Source: Sutcliffiella cohnii (GTDB lineage Bacteria > Bacillota > Bacilli > Bacillales > Bacillaceae_I). From it: 64,000 nucleotides of DNA. This document shows positions 1 to 8,820 of the stretch, piece after piece (within the stretch, counting starts at the first letter, position 1; each line of letters starts with the position of its first letter). The stretch covers positions 1,914,501-1,978,500 of the forward strand of contig NZ_CP018866.1 of NCBI RefSeq assembly GCF_002250055.1, in the 5' to 3' direction. The notes beneath the pieces were generated by a model that was not told the origin of the DNA, made no database searches, and was given only the letters and a program-made list of their open reading frames with translations. Position numbers and translations under genes: made by a program.

Positions 1-239
<239 letters not shown>

Positions 240-268
240 CTATATTAGAAAGTTGGTATTTTTTATAA

Positions 269-886
269 ATGAATGTTAAAAGACTTATAGCTATCATCTT
301 TGGTGGATTACTTATCGGATTTTTACTAGGAGTTTTAAACGTCCAAGTAGATTATTGGATGTTCGTTTTTTTAGTGTTTATCGCGTTCTTATTATTTTCA
401 TATCGTGATGTACGTTATATGTTTTTATCAAGAGATGTTGAAAAAATAGAAAAATATTTACAAAAGAAGTCAGTAGAACCTTACTATGACTTTATCCTAC
501 AACTAGCAAATAAAGATATGAGTGAAGCTAAAAAAGCGTTAGAAAAATTAGAAGAGAAATGGAAGAAGAAAGAGCGAACAGCGGTCTTTCGAGCAAATTA
601 TTATTTATATATGAAAGATTGGAAGTTATTAAAAGAAGAAATAACGTTTATTCCACAAGAGGAATTTAAACATTATTTCCTGGCGGCGATAGCGATAGAA
701 GAAAAAAATGAATCGAACTTTGTCCATTCCATTCAGCACATTCGTAAAGATTGGATGAAACTGTCCCTAGAAGCGGAAAAAGCAAAAAAAGCAAAAAATA
801 AAGTACTTGCAGATCAAAAACAATTAGAGGCATTACGTGCAACAAAAGGGATTCAATATTATATTTTGTCCAAGTCATTTGACTAA
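269..886 (+). CDS. Conserved-looking membrane protein of unknown function
   Basis: The 205-residue product has two hydrophobic helices at about residues 6-26 and 29-45, followed by a hydrophilic, Lys/Glu-rich, mostly helical cytoplasmic part. The helical stretches at 80-105 and 165-195 could form coiled coils, and the arrangement recalls TPR-like helical repeats. I do not recognise the family. The ATG at 269 has only a weak upstream Shine-Dalgarno sequence, so a slightly later start is possible. It lies between the SDR tail and the hut promoter on the same strand. Membrane location is inferred from composition; function is unknown. Confidence 0.7.
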   Translation: MNVKRLIAIIFGGLLIGFLLGVLNVQVDYWMFVFLVFIAFLLFSYRDVRYMFLSRDVEKIEKYLQKKSVEPYYDFILQLANKDMSEAKKALEKLEEKWKKKERTAVFRANYYLYMKDWKLLKEEITFIPQEEFKHYFLAAIAIEEKNESNFVHSIQHIRKDWMKLSLEAEKAKKAKNKVLADQKQLEALRATKGIQYYILSKSFD

Positions 887-894
887 GAGAGTCC

Positions 895-922
895 TTGACA
901 ATAGAGCTTAGCTACCTTTAAA
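895..922 (+). promoter_or_regulatory. Predicted sigma-A promoter of the hut operon
   Basis: A perfect -35 hexamer TTGACA (895-900) is followed after 16 bases by a fair -10, TTTAAA (917-922). It is the only good promoter between the preceding gene and hutP. A 7-bp inverted repeat, CTACCTT/AAGGTAG (912-918 and 926-932), overlaps the -10. It could be an operator or a weak terminator, since no T-run follows it. Confidence 0.5.
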
Positions 923-937
923 CTGAAGGTAGTCATT

Positions 938-952
938 AGTTATTAGAAAATT
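938..952 (+). promoter_or_regulatory. Possible CodY box upstream of hutP
   Basis: AGTTATTAGAAAATT matches the CodY consensus AATTTTCWGAAAATT at 12 of 15 positions. It lies just downstream of the predicted hut promoter, where bound CodY would block transcription. CodY repression of hut is known in B. subtilis. The site here is a pattern match only, and such matches are common in AT-rich DNA. Confidence 0.4.
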
Positions 953-973
953 TATAACGTTTGGAGAAATGAT

Positions 974-1411
974 ATGGTACTTGCTGTTGATAAAAGAATT
1001 GGTAAACATGCCATTCTATTAGTACTTCAATCAGAAGCGGAAGAATCTATTTCATTACCACCACATTGGAAATATTGTACGGGTAAGGTAGGGGCAATGG
1101 ATTCTCAGAAAGTCGTTTCCGCTATTGAAACGGCAGCAAAGAGAGAAGGTATTATCCGAACGAACGGATATAGAGAAACACATGCGTTATATCACGCAAT
1201 AATGGATGCGTTAAGTGGTGTAACACGTGGTCAAGTACAGTTAGGGTCGTTAATGCGAACGGTTGGACTTCGCTTTGCAATTGTGCGTGGTAATCCATAT
1301 GAGGAAATGGAAGAAGGAGATTGGATTGCCGTTGCGTTGTATGGAACAATTGGAGCGCCGGTTCGAGGATCAGAGCACGAAACGATAGGTTTAGGAATTA
1401 ATCACATGTAA
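974..1411 (+). CDS. hutP: HutP, histidine-dependent RNA-binding antiterminator
   Basis: The 145-residue product matches the length and sequence pattern of HutP. Recognisable parts include [12 protein letters not shown] near the N-terminus and [14 protein letters not shown] and [13 protein letters not shown] toward the C-terminus, the conserved core that binds histidine, Mg2+ and RNA. HutP hexamers bound to L-histidine and magnesium attach to NAG/UAG triplets in hut mRNA and stop a terminator hairpin from forming. A matching terminator with nearby UAG triplets lies directly downstream, before hutH, as in B. subtilis. The ATG at 974 is preceded by TTTGGAGAAATGAT, an adequate ribosome binding site. 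Confidence 0.95.
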   Translation: MVLAVDKRIGKHAILLVLQSEAEESISLPPHWKYCTGKVGAMDSQKVVSAIETAAKREGIIRTNGYRETHALYHAIMDALSGVTRGQVQLGSLMRTVGLRFAIVRGNPYEEMEEGDWIAVALYGTIGAPVRGSEHETIGLGINHM

Positions 1412-1424
1412 ATATTGTTGCCCA

Positions 1425-1495
1425 TAGATATTGATCATTAGGGGGCTGTACCTTTTACTAGTTTAAAAGGTATAGCCTCCTTTTGCTATTTTTAG
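1425..1495 (+). terminator. HutP-controlled terminator between hutP and hutH
   Basis: Bases 1441-1457 pair with 1464-1480 to give a 17-bp stem with two G-U pairs and a 6-base loop, followed by a T-rich tail. UAG triplets lie at 1425, 1439, 1459 (in the loop), 1473 and 1493. They provide the NAG motifs that HutP recognises. The position, inside the operon right after hutP, matches the B. subtilis hut attenuator. That this hairpin is the HutP target is inference from layout and motif. Confidence 0.85.
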
Positions 1496-1517
1496 GGCTA
1501 TAAAGGGGTGGAGAACT

Positions 1518-3011
1518 TTGGTTACGTTAACTGGTAATCATCTGTCGTTAAAACAGTTAGACAACATACTATTTAAAAAAGAAAAGGTAAAAGCATGTAC
1601 GGAAGCACTTTCTAGAGTTGCAGCTAGTAGAAAAAAAGTAGAACAAATAACTGAAGAAGGAAAAGTAGTGTACGGTATTACAACTGGATTTGGTAAGTTT
1701 AGTGATGTATTCATTCCAAGTGAACAAACGGAAGAATTACAACGTCATTTAATTCATTCTCATGCTTGTGGTGTAGGAGAACCATTTCATCCTGCTATAA
1801 GTAAAGCGATGGTAGTGTTACGAGCAAATGCACTATTAAAAGGCTACTCAGGAATACGCCCTTCAGTTATTGAGAGATTGTTATTTTATGTTAATGAAGA
1901 CATAATACCGGTTGTTCCTCAACAAGGGTCACTTGGTGCAAGTGGAGATTTAGCCCCACTTTCTCATTTAGCTTTAACTCTTCTTGGGGAGGGTGAAGTG
2001 TATTATGAAGGTGAAAGAATAGCAACAGCAGTAGTTCTAAGTAAACTTGGAATAACTCCAATTGTTCTTGGAGCGAAAGAAGGATTAGCGCTTATAAATG
2101 GTACACAAGCAATGACAGCTGTCGGTGTTGTCGCGTACTTAGAGGCAGAAAAAATCGCCATGCAGGCAGAGAAAATCGCTTCCCTTACGATGGAAGGTTT
2201 AAATGGAATTATCGATGCATTTGACCCAGATGTTCATAGAGTAAGAGGATATCGTGAGCAGGAAGAAGTAGCTGCTAGAATGCTAGAACTATTAGAGGGC
2301 AGTCAATTAGTAACAAAGCAAGGTGAAAAGCGTGTCCAGGATGCGTATTCCTTGCGTTGTATTCCACAAGTTCACGGGGCTAGCTGGCAAGTTTTAAATT
2401 ATGTAAAAGAAAAGCTAGAAATAGAAATAAATGCAGCAACAGATAATCCGTTAATATTTGAAGACAAAATTATATCTGGTGGAAATTTCCACGGGCAACC
2501 AATCGCACTAGCGATGGATTTTTTGAAAATAGGAGTGGCAGAATTAGCGAACATTTCCGAAAGACGAATTGAAAGACTCGTCAACCCACAATTAAATGAC
2601 TTACCGCCTTTTTTAAGTCCAAAGCCTGGTTTGCAATCCGGGGCAATGATTATGCAATATTGTGCTGCATCACTAGTGTCGGAAAATAAAACGTTAGCGC
2701 ATCCAGCGAGTGTCGATTCTATTCCGTCGTCAGCCAACCAAGAAGACCATGTTAGTATGGGAACGATTGCTGCAAGGCATGCGTATCAAATTATCCAAAA
2801 TGTTCGACGGGTACTAGCAATTGAATATATTTGTGCATTACAAGCTGTAGAATATCGTGGCGTTGAATACGCATCTCCAAACATGCAAAAGTGGTATCAA
2901 AATGGGAGGAATATCGTACCTTCTATAACAGAAGACCGCATTTTTTCTAAAGATATAGAAGCATTAGCTCAATTGATGAAAGAAGAATGTGAAGAAACGA
3001 TAAAAAATTGA
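1518..3011 (+). CDS. hutH: Histidine ammonia-lyase
   Basis: HutH deaminates L-histidine to urocanate, the first step of histidine breakdown. The product has 497 residues, the normal family length. It contains the Ala-Ser-Gly triad in [11 protein letters not shown] that cyclises to the MIO electrophile, the active-site motif TTGFGKFSD near residue 55, and the conserved PQVHGASW and PVDSIPSS-like segments. The start is TTG at 1518, set by the Shine-Dalgarno sequence AAAGGGGTGGAG nine bases upstream; no ATG fits. It is expressed only when the hairpin after hutP is antiterminated. Confidence 0.97.
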   Translation: MVTLTGNHLSLKQLDNILFKKEKVKACTEALSRVAASRKKVEQITEEGKVVYGITTGFGKFSDVFIPSEQTEELQRHLIHSHACGVGEPFHPAISKAMVVLRANALLKGYSGIRPSVIERLLFYVNEDIIPVVPQQGSLGASGDLAPLSHLALTLLGEGEVYYEGERIATAVVLSKLGITPIVLGAKEGLALINGTQAMTAVGVVAYLEAEKIAMQAEKIASLTMEGLNGIIDAFDPDVHRVRGYREQEEVAARMLELLEGSQLVTKQGEKRVQDAYSLRCIPQVHGASWQVLNYVKEKLEIEINAATDNPLIFEDKIISGGNFHGQPIALAMDFLKIGVAELANISERRIERLVNPQLNDLPPFLSPKPGLQSGAMIMQYCAASLVSENKTLAHPASVDSIPSSANQEDHVSMGTIAARHAYQIIQNVRRVLAIEYICALQAVEYRGVEYASPNMQKWYQNGRNIVPSITEDRIFSKDIEALAQLMKEECEETIKN

Positions 3012-3026
3012 AAAGGGGTTATGAAA

Positions 3027-4688
3027 ATGGGAGAAAAAATAATTAGAGCACCACGTGGTACGGAGTTAAATACGAAGGGATGGATTCAAGAAGCTGCTTT
3101 AAGAATGCTAATGAATAATTTAGATCCAGAAGTGGCAGAAAATCCTAGTGATCTCGTTGTGTATGGGGGAATTGGAAAGGCAGCTCGAAACTGGGAAAGC
3201 TTTGAGAGTATTGTTTCTAGTTTAAAAGAATTAGAGGACGATGAAACGCTTTTAGTTCAATCTGGTAAGCCAGTTGCTATTTTTAAGAGTCATAAGGACG
3301 CACCGAAAGTGTTGATTGCCAACTCAAATTTAGTTCCAAAATGGGCCAATTGGGAGCATTTTCATGAGTTAGATAAAAAGGGGCTAATGATGTATGGCCA
3401 AATGACAGCTGGTAGCTGGATATATATTGGTACTCAAGGGATTCTACAAGGAACATATGAAACGTTTGCAGAAGCTGCGAAACAACATTTTAACAACACA
3501 TTAAAAGGAACGGTTACACTAACAGCTGGACTTGGAGGAATGGGTGGAGCTCAACCGTTAGCAGTAACGATGAATGGTGGGGTAGTAATTGGTATTGACG
3601 TTGACGAAGAAAGAATTCAGCGTCGTATTGATACTAGATATTGTGATGTATTGCTTCATAGTTTAGATGAGGCGTTAGCAAAAGCAGAAGAGTACAAAAA
3701 TCGTAGAGAACCCTTATCTATCGGTCTTGTTGGAAATGCAGCAGAAATTTTGCCACAGTTAGTGGAGAGAGGATTTACCCCAGACATTTTAACAGACCAA
3801 ACGTCCGCCCATGACCCATTAAATGGTTACGTTCCGATTGGTTATTCACTTGTAGAAGCAAATAAGTTACGCTTGGAAAATCCGGAAGAATACGTTAAAC
3901 AATCGAAGAAAAGCATGGCGATACATGTACAAGCGATGATTGATATGCAAAATAAAGGTGCAATTACGTTTGATTACGGAAATAACATTCGCCAAGTAGC
4001 CTTTGATGAAGGTGTACAGGACGCATTCCAATTCCCTGGCTTCGTACCAGCATACATTCGCCCACAATTTTGTGAAGGGAAGGGGCCATTCCGTTGGGTT
4101 GCACTATCAGGTGACCCAGAAGATATATATATAACGGACGAAGTTATTTTACGAGAGTTTTCTTATAATACACATTTATGTAATTGGATTAAAATGGCGC
4201 GAGAAAAAGTAGCATTTCAAGGCTTACCTTCACGTATTTGCTGGTTAGGCTATGGGGAGAGAGCCCGTTTTGGCAAAATAATTAATGATATGGTTGCAAG
4301 CGGAGAGTTAAAAGCTCCCATCGTAATCGGCCGTGATCATTTAGATTGTGGCTCCGTTGCATCTCCTAATCGGGAAACAGAAGGAATGTTAGATGGTAGT
4401 GATGCAGTGGCGGATTGGCCAATTTTAAATGCGTTAATTAATGGAGTGAATGGTGCTAGTTGGGTTTCTGTACACCATGGTGGTGGAGTAGGTATGGGGT
4501 ATTCTCTTCATGCAGGGATGGTTATTGTCGCAGATGGTACAGATGATGCAGCGAAACGATTAGAGCGTGTTTTAACTTCTGACCCAGGAATGGGAGTCGT
4601 ACGACATGTCGATGCAGGGTACTCAAAAGCGGTAGAGGTTGCTAAAGAACGTGGCGTTCATATTCCGATGTTGAAGGAGGATGTATAA
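3027..4688 (+). CDS. hutU: Urocanate hydratase
   Basis: HutU hydrates urocanate to imidazolonepropionate using tightly bound NAD+ as an electrophile. The 553-residue product aligns by eye with Bacillus HutU over its whole length. Landmarks are [33 protein letters not shown], the NAD-binding [34 protein letters not shown] and [15 protein letters not shown], which carries the active-site Cys. An in-frame ATG also exists at 3021, but AAAAGGGG (3011-3018) leaves only two bases before it and eight before 3027, so 3027 is preferred. It follows hutH by 15 bases and overlaps hutI by one base. Confidence 0.96.
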   Translation: MGEKIIRAPRGTELNTKGWIQEAALRMLMNNLDPEVAENPSDLVVYGGIGKAARNWESFESIVSSLKELEDDETLLVQSGKPVAIFKSHKDAPKVLIANSNLVPKWANWEHFHELDKKGLMMYGQMTAGSWIYIGTQGILQGTYETFAEAAKQHFNNTLKGTVTLTAGLGGMGGAQPLAVTMNGGVVIGIDVDEERIQRRIDTRYCDVLLHSLDEALAKAEEYKNRREPLSIGLVGNAAEILPQLVERGFTPDILTDQTSAHDPLNGYVPIGYSLVEANKLRLENPEEYVKQSKKSMAIHVQAMIDMQNKGAITFDYGNNIRQVAFDEGVQDAFQFPGFVPAYIRPQFCEGKGPFRWVALSGDPEDIYITDEVILREFSYNTHLCNWIKMAREKVAFQGLPSRICWLGYGERARFGKIINDMVASGELKAPIVIGRDHLDCGSVASPNRETEGMLDGSDAVADWPILNALINGVNGASWVSVHHGGGVGMGYSLHAGMVIVADGTDDAAKRLERVLTSDPGMGVVRHVDAGYSKAVEVAKERGVHIPMLKEDV

Positions 4689-5947
4689 TGCTAGATTCTC
4701 TATTAATAAATTGTAGTCAGTTGTTAACGATGGATCACGGTCACGATCATCAAGTGCACGGGGAGGAAATGAGTAAGCTTCCCCTAATAGAAAATGGAGC
4801 GATTGGATGGAAAGATGGAGTCATTCAATTTGTTGGTACGACAGCAGAGGCTCTAAATTTGAAGAGTAAAAAAGTGATAGATTGTAGTGGAAAGCTAGTA
4901 TCTCCAGGACTAGTTGACCCCCATACACATTTAGTTTTTGGAGGTTCAAGGGAACACGAAATGTCTTTAAAACAGCAAGGAGTACCATATTTAGAAATCT
5001 TACAGCAAGGTGGAGGAATTCTTTCAACTGTAGAAGCAACACGCAAAGCTAGTTTTGAGAATTTACTAGAAAAAGCTAGTTTTCATCTAGAAAGACTGAT
5101 TAGTTATGGAATTACAACGGTAGAGGCAAAGAGTGGATACGGTTTAGATCTAGATACAGAGTTAAAGCAGCTACAAGTTGCGAAACAATTAGCGGAGGAA
5201 TATGAAATAGACATCCCGAGAACATTTCTAGGGGCACATGCTATTCCAAACGAATATAAAGGAAAGTCAGAGGAGTTTTTACAGTTAATGAAACAAATGT
5301 TTCAGAAGCTAAAAGAAGAAGATTTAGCAGAATTTGTTGATATATTTTGTGAGGAAGCTGTATTCAACGTAGAGCAGTCAGCCCGATACTTAGCTTCTGC
5401 AAAAGAAGCTGGATTCAAATTGAAAATACATGCAGATGAAATTGTCTCTTTAGGAGGTACAGAGTTAGCAATCGAACTTGGAGCAATTTCAGCAGATCAT
5501 TTAATTGCTGCATCTGATAGAGCTGTTAAAGAGTTAGGTAATTCTGAAGTAATAGCTGTCTTACTTCCTGGTACGACATTTTATTTAAATAAAGAAGGTT
5601 ACGCTCGCGGAAGGGAAATGATTGATAACGGTACCGCGGTTGCACTAGCGACAGATTTTAATCCGGGTAGCTCTCCTACCGAAAACATTCAACTAATTAT
5701 GAACTTAGCAATGCTAAAGTTAAAGCTCACGCCAGAAGAAATTTGGAATGCTGTCACGATTAATTCTGCACATGCTATTAATCGTGGGAGTAGTGCAGGC
5801 GCATTAAAAGTAGGACGTAAAGCAAATGTAGTTGTATGGAATGCGCCAAACTATTTATATGTTCCTTATCATTACGGGGTAAACCACACGAATACAGTTT
5901 ATTTAAACGGAGAAGAAGTAGCGAAAGGTGGGGCCTATGTTGGATAA
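4688..5947 (+). CDS. hutI: Imidazolonepropionase
   Basis: HutI hydrolyses 4-imidazolone-5-propionate to N-formimidoyl-L-glutamate. The 419-residue protein is a metal-dependent amidohydrolase. The sequence shows the metal-binding [10 protein letters not shown] motif near residue 78, [10 protein letters not shown], a GAHAIPNEY segment, KIHADEI, SADHL and the catalytic [11 protein letters not shown] near residue 325. The start ATG overlaps the hutU stop in TAATG, implying translational coupling, and GAAGGAGG lies just upstream. The N-terminus includes a His-rich stretch (HGHDHQVHG) not obviously required by the family. Confidence 0.96.
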   Translation: MLDSLLINCSQLLTMDHGHDHQVHGEEMSKLPLIENGAIGWKDGVIQFVGTTAEALNLKSKKVIDCSGKLVSPGLVDPHTHLVFGGSREHEMSLKQQGVPYLEILQQGGGILSTVEATRKASFENLLEKASFHLERLISYGITTVEAKSGYGLDLDTELKQLQVAKQLAEEYEIDIPRTFLGAHAIPNEYKGKSEEFLQLMKQMFQKLKEEDLAEFVDIFCEEAVFNVEQSARYLASAKEAGFKLKIHADEIVSLGGTELAIELGAISADHLIAASDRAVKELGNSEVIAVLLPGTTFYLNKEGYARGREMIDNGTAVALATDFNPGSSPTENIQLIMNLAMLKLKLTPEEIWNAVTINSAHAINRGSSAGALKVGRKANVVVWNAPNYLYVPYHYGVNHTNTVYLNGEEVAKGGAYVG

Positions 5948-6899
5948 GGAAACGTTTATTCAAAAAGCTGGCAGTCCACTGTTTACAGATCGCTACTACA
6001 AAAAAGCAGCTTCTCTGTTACAGGAGTGGAATGGCATAGAGGAGATAAAAGGAACAGCCGTTATTGGTGTTCCTTTATCCAAGCCATCTATTAGTCATTC
6101 TGGGGCATGCTTCACTCCTGCTACTGTAAGAAAACTTTTTCACAACTATTCAACATATGCAGTAGAGACTAGAGAAGACCTGCAATCTAGTAAACTTACC
6201 GATTGTGGAGATGTGCTCATGCATGCAACAGATATAAAAGAAAGCTATCGCCGCATTGAACAAAGTATAGAGAAGCTAATTAGGGAAAATCCGTCCCTAC
6301 ACCCTATTTTTATAGGTGGGGATCATTCTATTACTTATTCGCTAGTAAAAGGAATGAGTAACGCAAAGGCCGGTACAATTGGTGTTATTCAATTTGATGC
6401 ACATCATGACTTAAGAAATACGGAAGATGGTGGGCCAACTAATGGTACACCATTCAATAGGTTACTTTCGGATGAAGTCCTTCAAGGTGCCCACCTAGTA
6501 CAAGTGGGGATTCGAAACTACTCTAATAGCGAATATTATCATCAATTTGCTCTTGAGAAAGGTATTCGTATTTCTACGATGAAAGATGTTCAAGAAAAAG
6601 GGATATTGTGTGTTATAGAAGAATCGCTGGAATATTTACAAGGCAAAGTGGATCATATTTACATCTCAGTTGACATGGATGTACTCGACCAAGCATACGC
6701 TCCAGGTTGTCCAGCATTAGGTCCCGGAGGCATGACTTCTCGTGAATTGTTAGAAGCTGTATATAAGGTAGCTCAACACGATAAAGTGTGTGGAATAGAT
6801 ATTGTAGAAATAGATCCAACAATCGATTTTCGGGATATGACGAGTCGTGTAGCGGTTCACGTTATGCTAGAGTATTTACGAGGAATCGATATTTCATAG
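5937..6899 (+). CDS. hutG: Formimidoylglutamase (ureohydrolase family)
   Basis: HutG hydrolyses N-formimidoyl-glutamate to glutamate and formamide, ending the pathway. The 320-residue product belongs to the arginase/agmatinase family. The Mn-binding motifs are visible in order: [16 protein letters not shown] and [18 protein letters not shown] at 5928 is also in frame, but AAAGGTGGGG (5924-5933) would overlap it. The ATG at 5937 is correctly spaced and overlaps the end of hutI by 11 bases. No histidine permease gene (hutM) follows, unlike the B. subtilis operon. I see no terminator before the downstream TPP riboswitch. Confidence 0.95.
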   Translation: MLDKETFIQKAGSPLFTDRYYKKAASLLQEWNGIEEIKGTAVIGVPLSKPSISHSGACFTPATVRKLFHNYSTYAVETREDLQSSKLTDCGDVLMHATDIKESYRRIEQSIEKLIRENPSLHPIFIGGDHSITYSLVKGMSNAKAGTIGVIQFDAHHDLRNTEDGGPTNGTPFNRLLSDEVLQGAHLVQVGIRNYSNSEYYHQFALEKGIRISTMKDVQEKGILCVIEESLEYLQGKVDHIYISVDMDVLDQAYAPGCPALGPGGMTSRELLEAVYKVAQHDKVCGIDIVEIDPTIDFRDMTSRVAVHVMLEYLRGIDIS

Positions 6900-6935
6900 T
6901 GTTCCAATTAAAATTTTCCCCTTTTGTTAAAATTA

Positions 6936-6944
6936 TGTTACAAT
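6936..6944 (+). promoter_or_regulatory. Extended -10 promoter ahead of thiT riboswitch
   Basis: TGTTACAAT (6936-6944) is an extended -10 (TGnTACAAT). It lies about 25 bases before the TPP aptamer and has no good -35. It would start a transcript just upstream of the riboswitch. Confidence 0.45.
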
Positions 6945-6967
6945 ATTGATTGGAAAAGTAAATGAAA

Positions 6968-7056
6968 GTCCACTAGAGGTGCCGATAAGGCTGAGAGAGG
7001 TGAACACCTTAACTCTTGGAACCTGATCTAGTTTATACTAGCGTAGGGAAGTGGTT
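6968..7056 (+). ncRNA. TPP (THI-box) riboswitch
   Basis: The conserved THI-box elements are all present. They are GGTGCC then CTGAGAG (6991-), CCTTAACTCTTGGAACCTGAT, and the terminal GCGTAGGGAAGTGG (7041-7054), with CCAC (6970-6973) closing P1 against GTGG (7051-7054). TPP riboswitches turn off thiamine genes when thiamine pyrophosphate is plentiful. The next gene is the thiamine transporter thiT. The leader between aptamer and gene holds no T-run terminator but can hide the ribosome binding site (see findings). Confidence 0.95.
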
Positions 7057-7084
7057 GTTATTTTATTCTAACCGTTTCTAAATG

Positions 7085-7123
7085 TTCCTTTAATCTAGCC
7101 TTCTAGTGGATACATGAAAGGGA
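7085..7123 (+). promoter_or_regulatory. Shine-Dalgarno-sequestering hairpin of thiT
   Basis: TTCCTTT (7085-7091) can pair with AAAGGGA (7117-7123), which contains the thiT ribosome binding site. Inside its loop TCTAGTGGA (7102-7110) is perfectly complementary to TCCACTAGA (6969-6977), the 5' side of the riboswitch P1. The two pairings compete through the aptamer, which suggests control of translation initiation. Confidence 0.55.
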
Positions 7124-7130
7124 GAGACAG

Positions 7131-7667
7131 ATGGAAAGAGAACGTTTAGTCACAATGGTAGAAATATCTATGATGGCAGCACTTGCAGTTATTTTAAGCT
7201 ATGTGAAATTTGGTGCGCTTTGGGCGTACGGTGGATCTATATCTTTAATTATGGTTCCAATCTTTGTTATTGCTTTTAGACGAGGTTGGAAAGCGGGGGT
7301 TGTAACCGGACTATTAGTAGGGGTTATTAATTGGTTAACAGGAGGTTATGTTGTTCATCCTGCGCAACTTATTCTAGATTACCCATTACCATTTGCACTG
7401 TTAGGATTCGCCGCTATTTTTGCCGTAAAAGGAGTAACTATTCGTACAATTGTAGTTGGTATGATATTTGGAACCGCATTACGTTTAATAAGTCATTTCC
7501 TTTCAGGAGTAATTTGGTTCGGTGAATATGCTCCAGATGGAATACCGGTTGTATTATATTCTATTATTTATAACTTGTCTTATTTAGTTCCAGAAATGCT
7601 TATTACAATAGCGATACTAGTAATTATATATAAATTTTATCCGAAGTTTTTTAAAGCAAACGCTTAA
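7131..7667 (+). CDS. thiT: ThiT, thiamine-specific S component of ECF transporter
   Basis: ThiT binds thiamine in the membrane and works with the shared energy-coupling EcfAA'T module, which is encoded elsewhere. The 178-residue protein has six hydrophobic segments. It shows the family's MVEISMMAALAVILSYVKF start, an ALWAYGGSISLIMVPIFVIAFRRGWKAG region and a tryptophan-containing loop (WLTGGYVVHPAQLILDY) that forms the substrate site in known structures. The preceding TPP riboswitch supports the assignment. The start ATG follows AAAGGGAGAGAC. A strong terminator follows. Confidence 0.95.
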   Translation: MERERLVTMVEISMMAALAVILSYVKFGALWAYGGSISLIMVPIFVIAFRRGWKAGVVTGLLVGVINWLTGGYVVHPAQLILDYPLPFALLGFAAIFAVKGVTIRTIVVGMIFGTALRLISHFLSGVIWFGEYAPDGIPVVLYSIIYNLSYLVPEMLITIAILVIIYKFYPKFFKANA

Positions 7668-7674
7668 AACTTAT

Positions 7675-7711
7675 AAAGCTGCTTCTATGCGAGGAAGCAG
7701 CTTTTTATTTT
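7675..7711 (+). terminator. Intrinsic terminator after thiT
   Basis: AAAGCTGCTTC (7675-7685) pairs perfectly with GAAGCAGCTTT (7694-7704) around an 8-base loop, followed by TTATTTTA. It separates thiT from the convergent dehydrogenase gene. Confidence 0.9.
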
Positions 7712-7729
7712 ACTATTAATACATTAATA

Positions 7730-8602
7730 TTACATTTCCCATAATTTATACAACGCTTGTGTACCGCTATTTTCTTCTCCTTTATTGGCAAGCTCTTCAT
7801 ACATATCGATAGCTAAAGAAAGCCCAGGCAGTTTTAACCCCATTGCTTCAGCCTCAGCTAAGGCAATCCCCATATCTTTAATAAAATGCTTCACATAAAA
7901 ACCGGGTTCAAAATCACCTGCAAGTATTCTAGGTGCTAACTTACTAAGGGAAAAACTATTTGCAGCACCAGTCGTTATCGTTTCTAACACTTTCACAGGA
8001 TCTAGCCCAGAGCTCTTTGCATATGCAAGTGATTCACATACTCCGATCATATTTGTGGCAATCGCAATTTGATTGCACATTTTCGTATGTTGTCCTGAGC
8101 CAGCCTCACCTTGTAATACGATATTTTTACCCATTCTTTCGAACAGAGGTAGGCATGTTTTATATGCATCTTTATCACCACCTACCATAATGGTAAGGCG
8201 AGCTTCTTTAGCACCAACGTCTCCACCTGATACAGGTGCATCTAAACTATAAATCCCTTTTTCTTTTGCTGCTGCATAAATCTTTTTTGCTAATGAAGGC
8301 GTTGATGTTGTCATATCAATGACGAAAGAACCTTGCTTTGCATTTTCTAATATTCCATCTTTTCCGAAATAAACTTCTTCAACATCTTTTGGGTAACCAA
8401 CGATTGTAATCGTATATTTCGCATCAGCTACAGCTTCAGCTGGGGTAGAACACCATTTTGCTCCAGAGCTTATTAAATTTTCTGCTTTTTCTTTTGTTCT
8501 TGTGTACACGTTAACATGATAGCCAGCTCTTAATAAATGGCCAGCCATACTATTCCCCATTACCCCAGTACCTACGAAAGCAACAGTTTCTCTATTGTTC
8601 AT
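7730..8602 (-). CDS. NAD(P)-dependent beta-hydroxyacid dehydrogenase (YkwC/GarR-like)
   Basis: The 290-residue protein has an N-terminal Rossmann fold with VAFVGTGVMGNSMAGHLLRAGY, the signature of the 3-hydroxyisobutyrate dehydrogenase family. It continues with the substrate motif DAPVSGGDVGA and the catalytic-Lys helix GSGQHTKMCNQ. The family oxidises beta-hydroxyacids such as 3-hydroxyisobutyrate or tartronate semialdehyde; which one here is unclear. It resembles B. subtilis YkwC. The nearest in-frame ATG (8608) lies only two bases from the GGGGG ribosome binding site (8611-8615), so the ATG at 8602, eight bases away, is preferred. It is transcribed divergently from the PAS kinase. Confidence 0.88.
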   Translation of the reverse strand: MNNRETVAFVGTGVMGNSMAGHLLRAGYHVNVYTRTKEKAENLISSGAKWCSTPAEAVADAKYTITIVGYPKDVEEVYFGKDGILENAKQGSFVIDMTTSTPSLAKKIYAAAKEKGIYSLDAPVSGGDVGAKEARLTIMVGGDKDAYKTCLPLFERMGKNIVLQGEAGSGQHTKMCNQIAIATNMIGVCESLAYAKSSGLDPVKVLETITTGAANSFSLSKLAPRILAGDFEPGFYVKHFIKDMGIALAEAEAMGLKLPGLSLAIDMYEELANKGEENSGTQALYKLWEM

Positions 8603-8764
8603 GAACATTTCCCCCTTGTTATGTATACGTCATTACCATATATTTTATAGTAAAATATAAAAAATCCAAAGTATTTATTTCTGTAAATGAACAGGTGATA
8701 TGCAAAAAAAAGACATGAATCTACATATTGATGAAAAAGTTTAGAAAAAATTCGGAATATATTG

Positions 8765-8770
8765 TATAAT
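8765..8770 (+). promoter_or_regulatory. Candidate -10 of the PAS kinase promoter
   Basis: A perfect TATAAT lies 50 bases upstream of the kinase start. No convincing -35 stands at 16-18 bases, so an alternative sigma factor or an activator may be needed. Confidence 0.3.
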
Positions 8771-8820
8771 TAAAACCAAATTAAATATATTAATATATAA
8801 AATGATTAGGGGGGGAAGTT

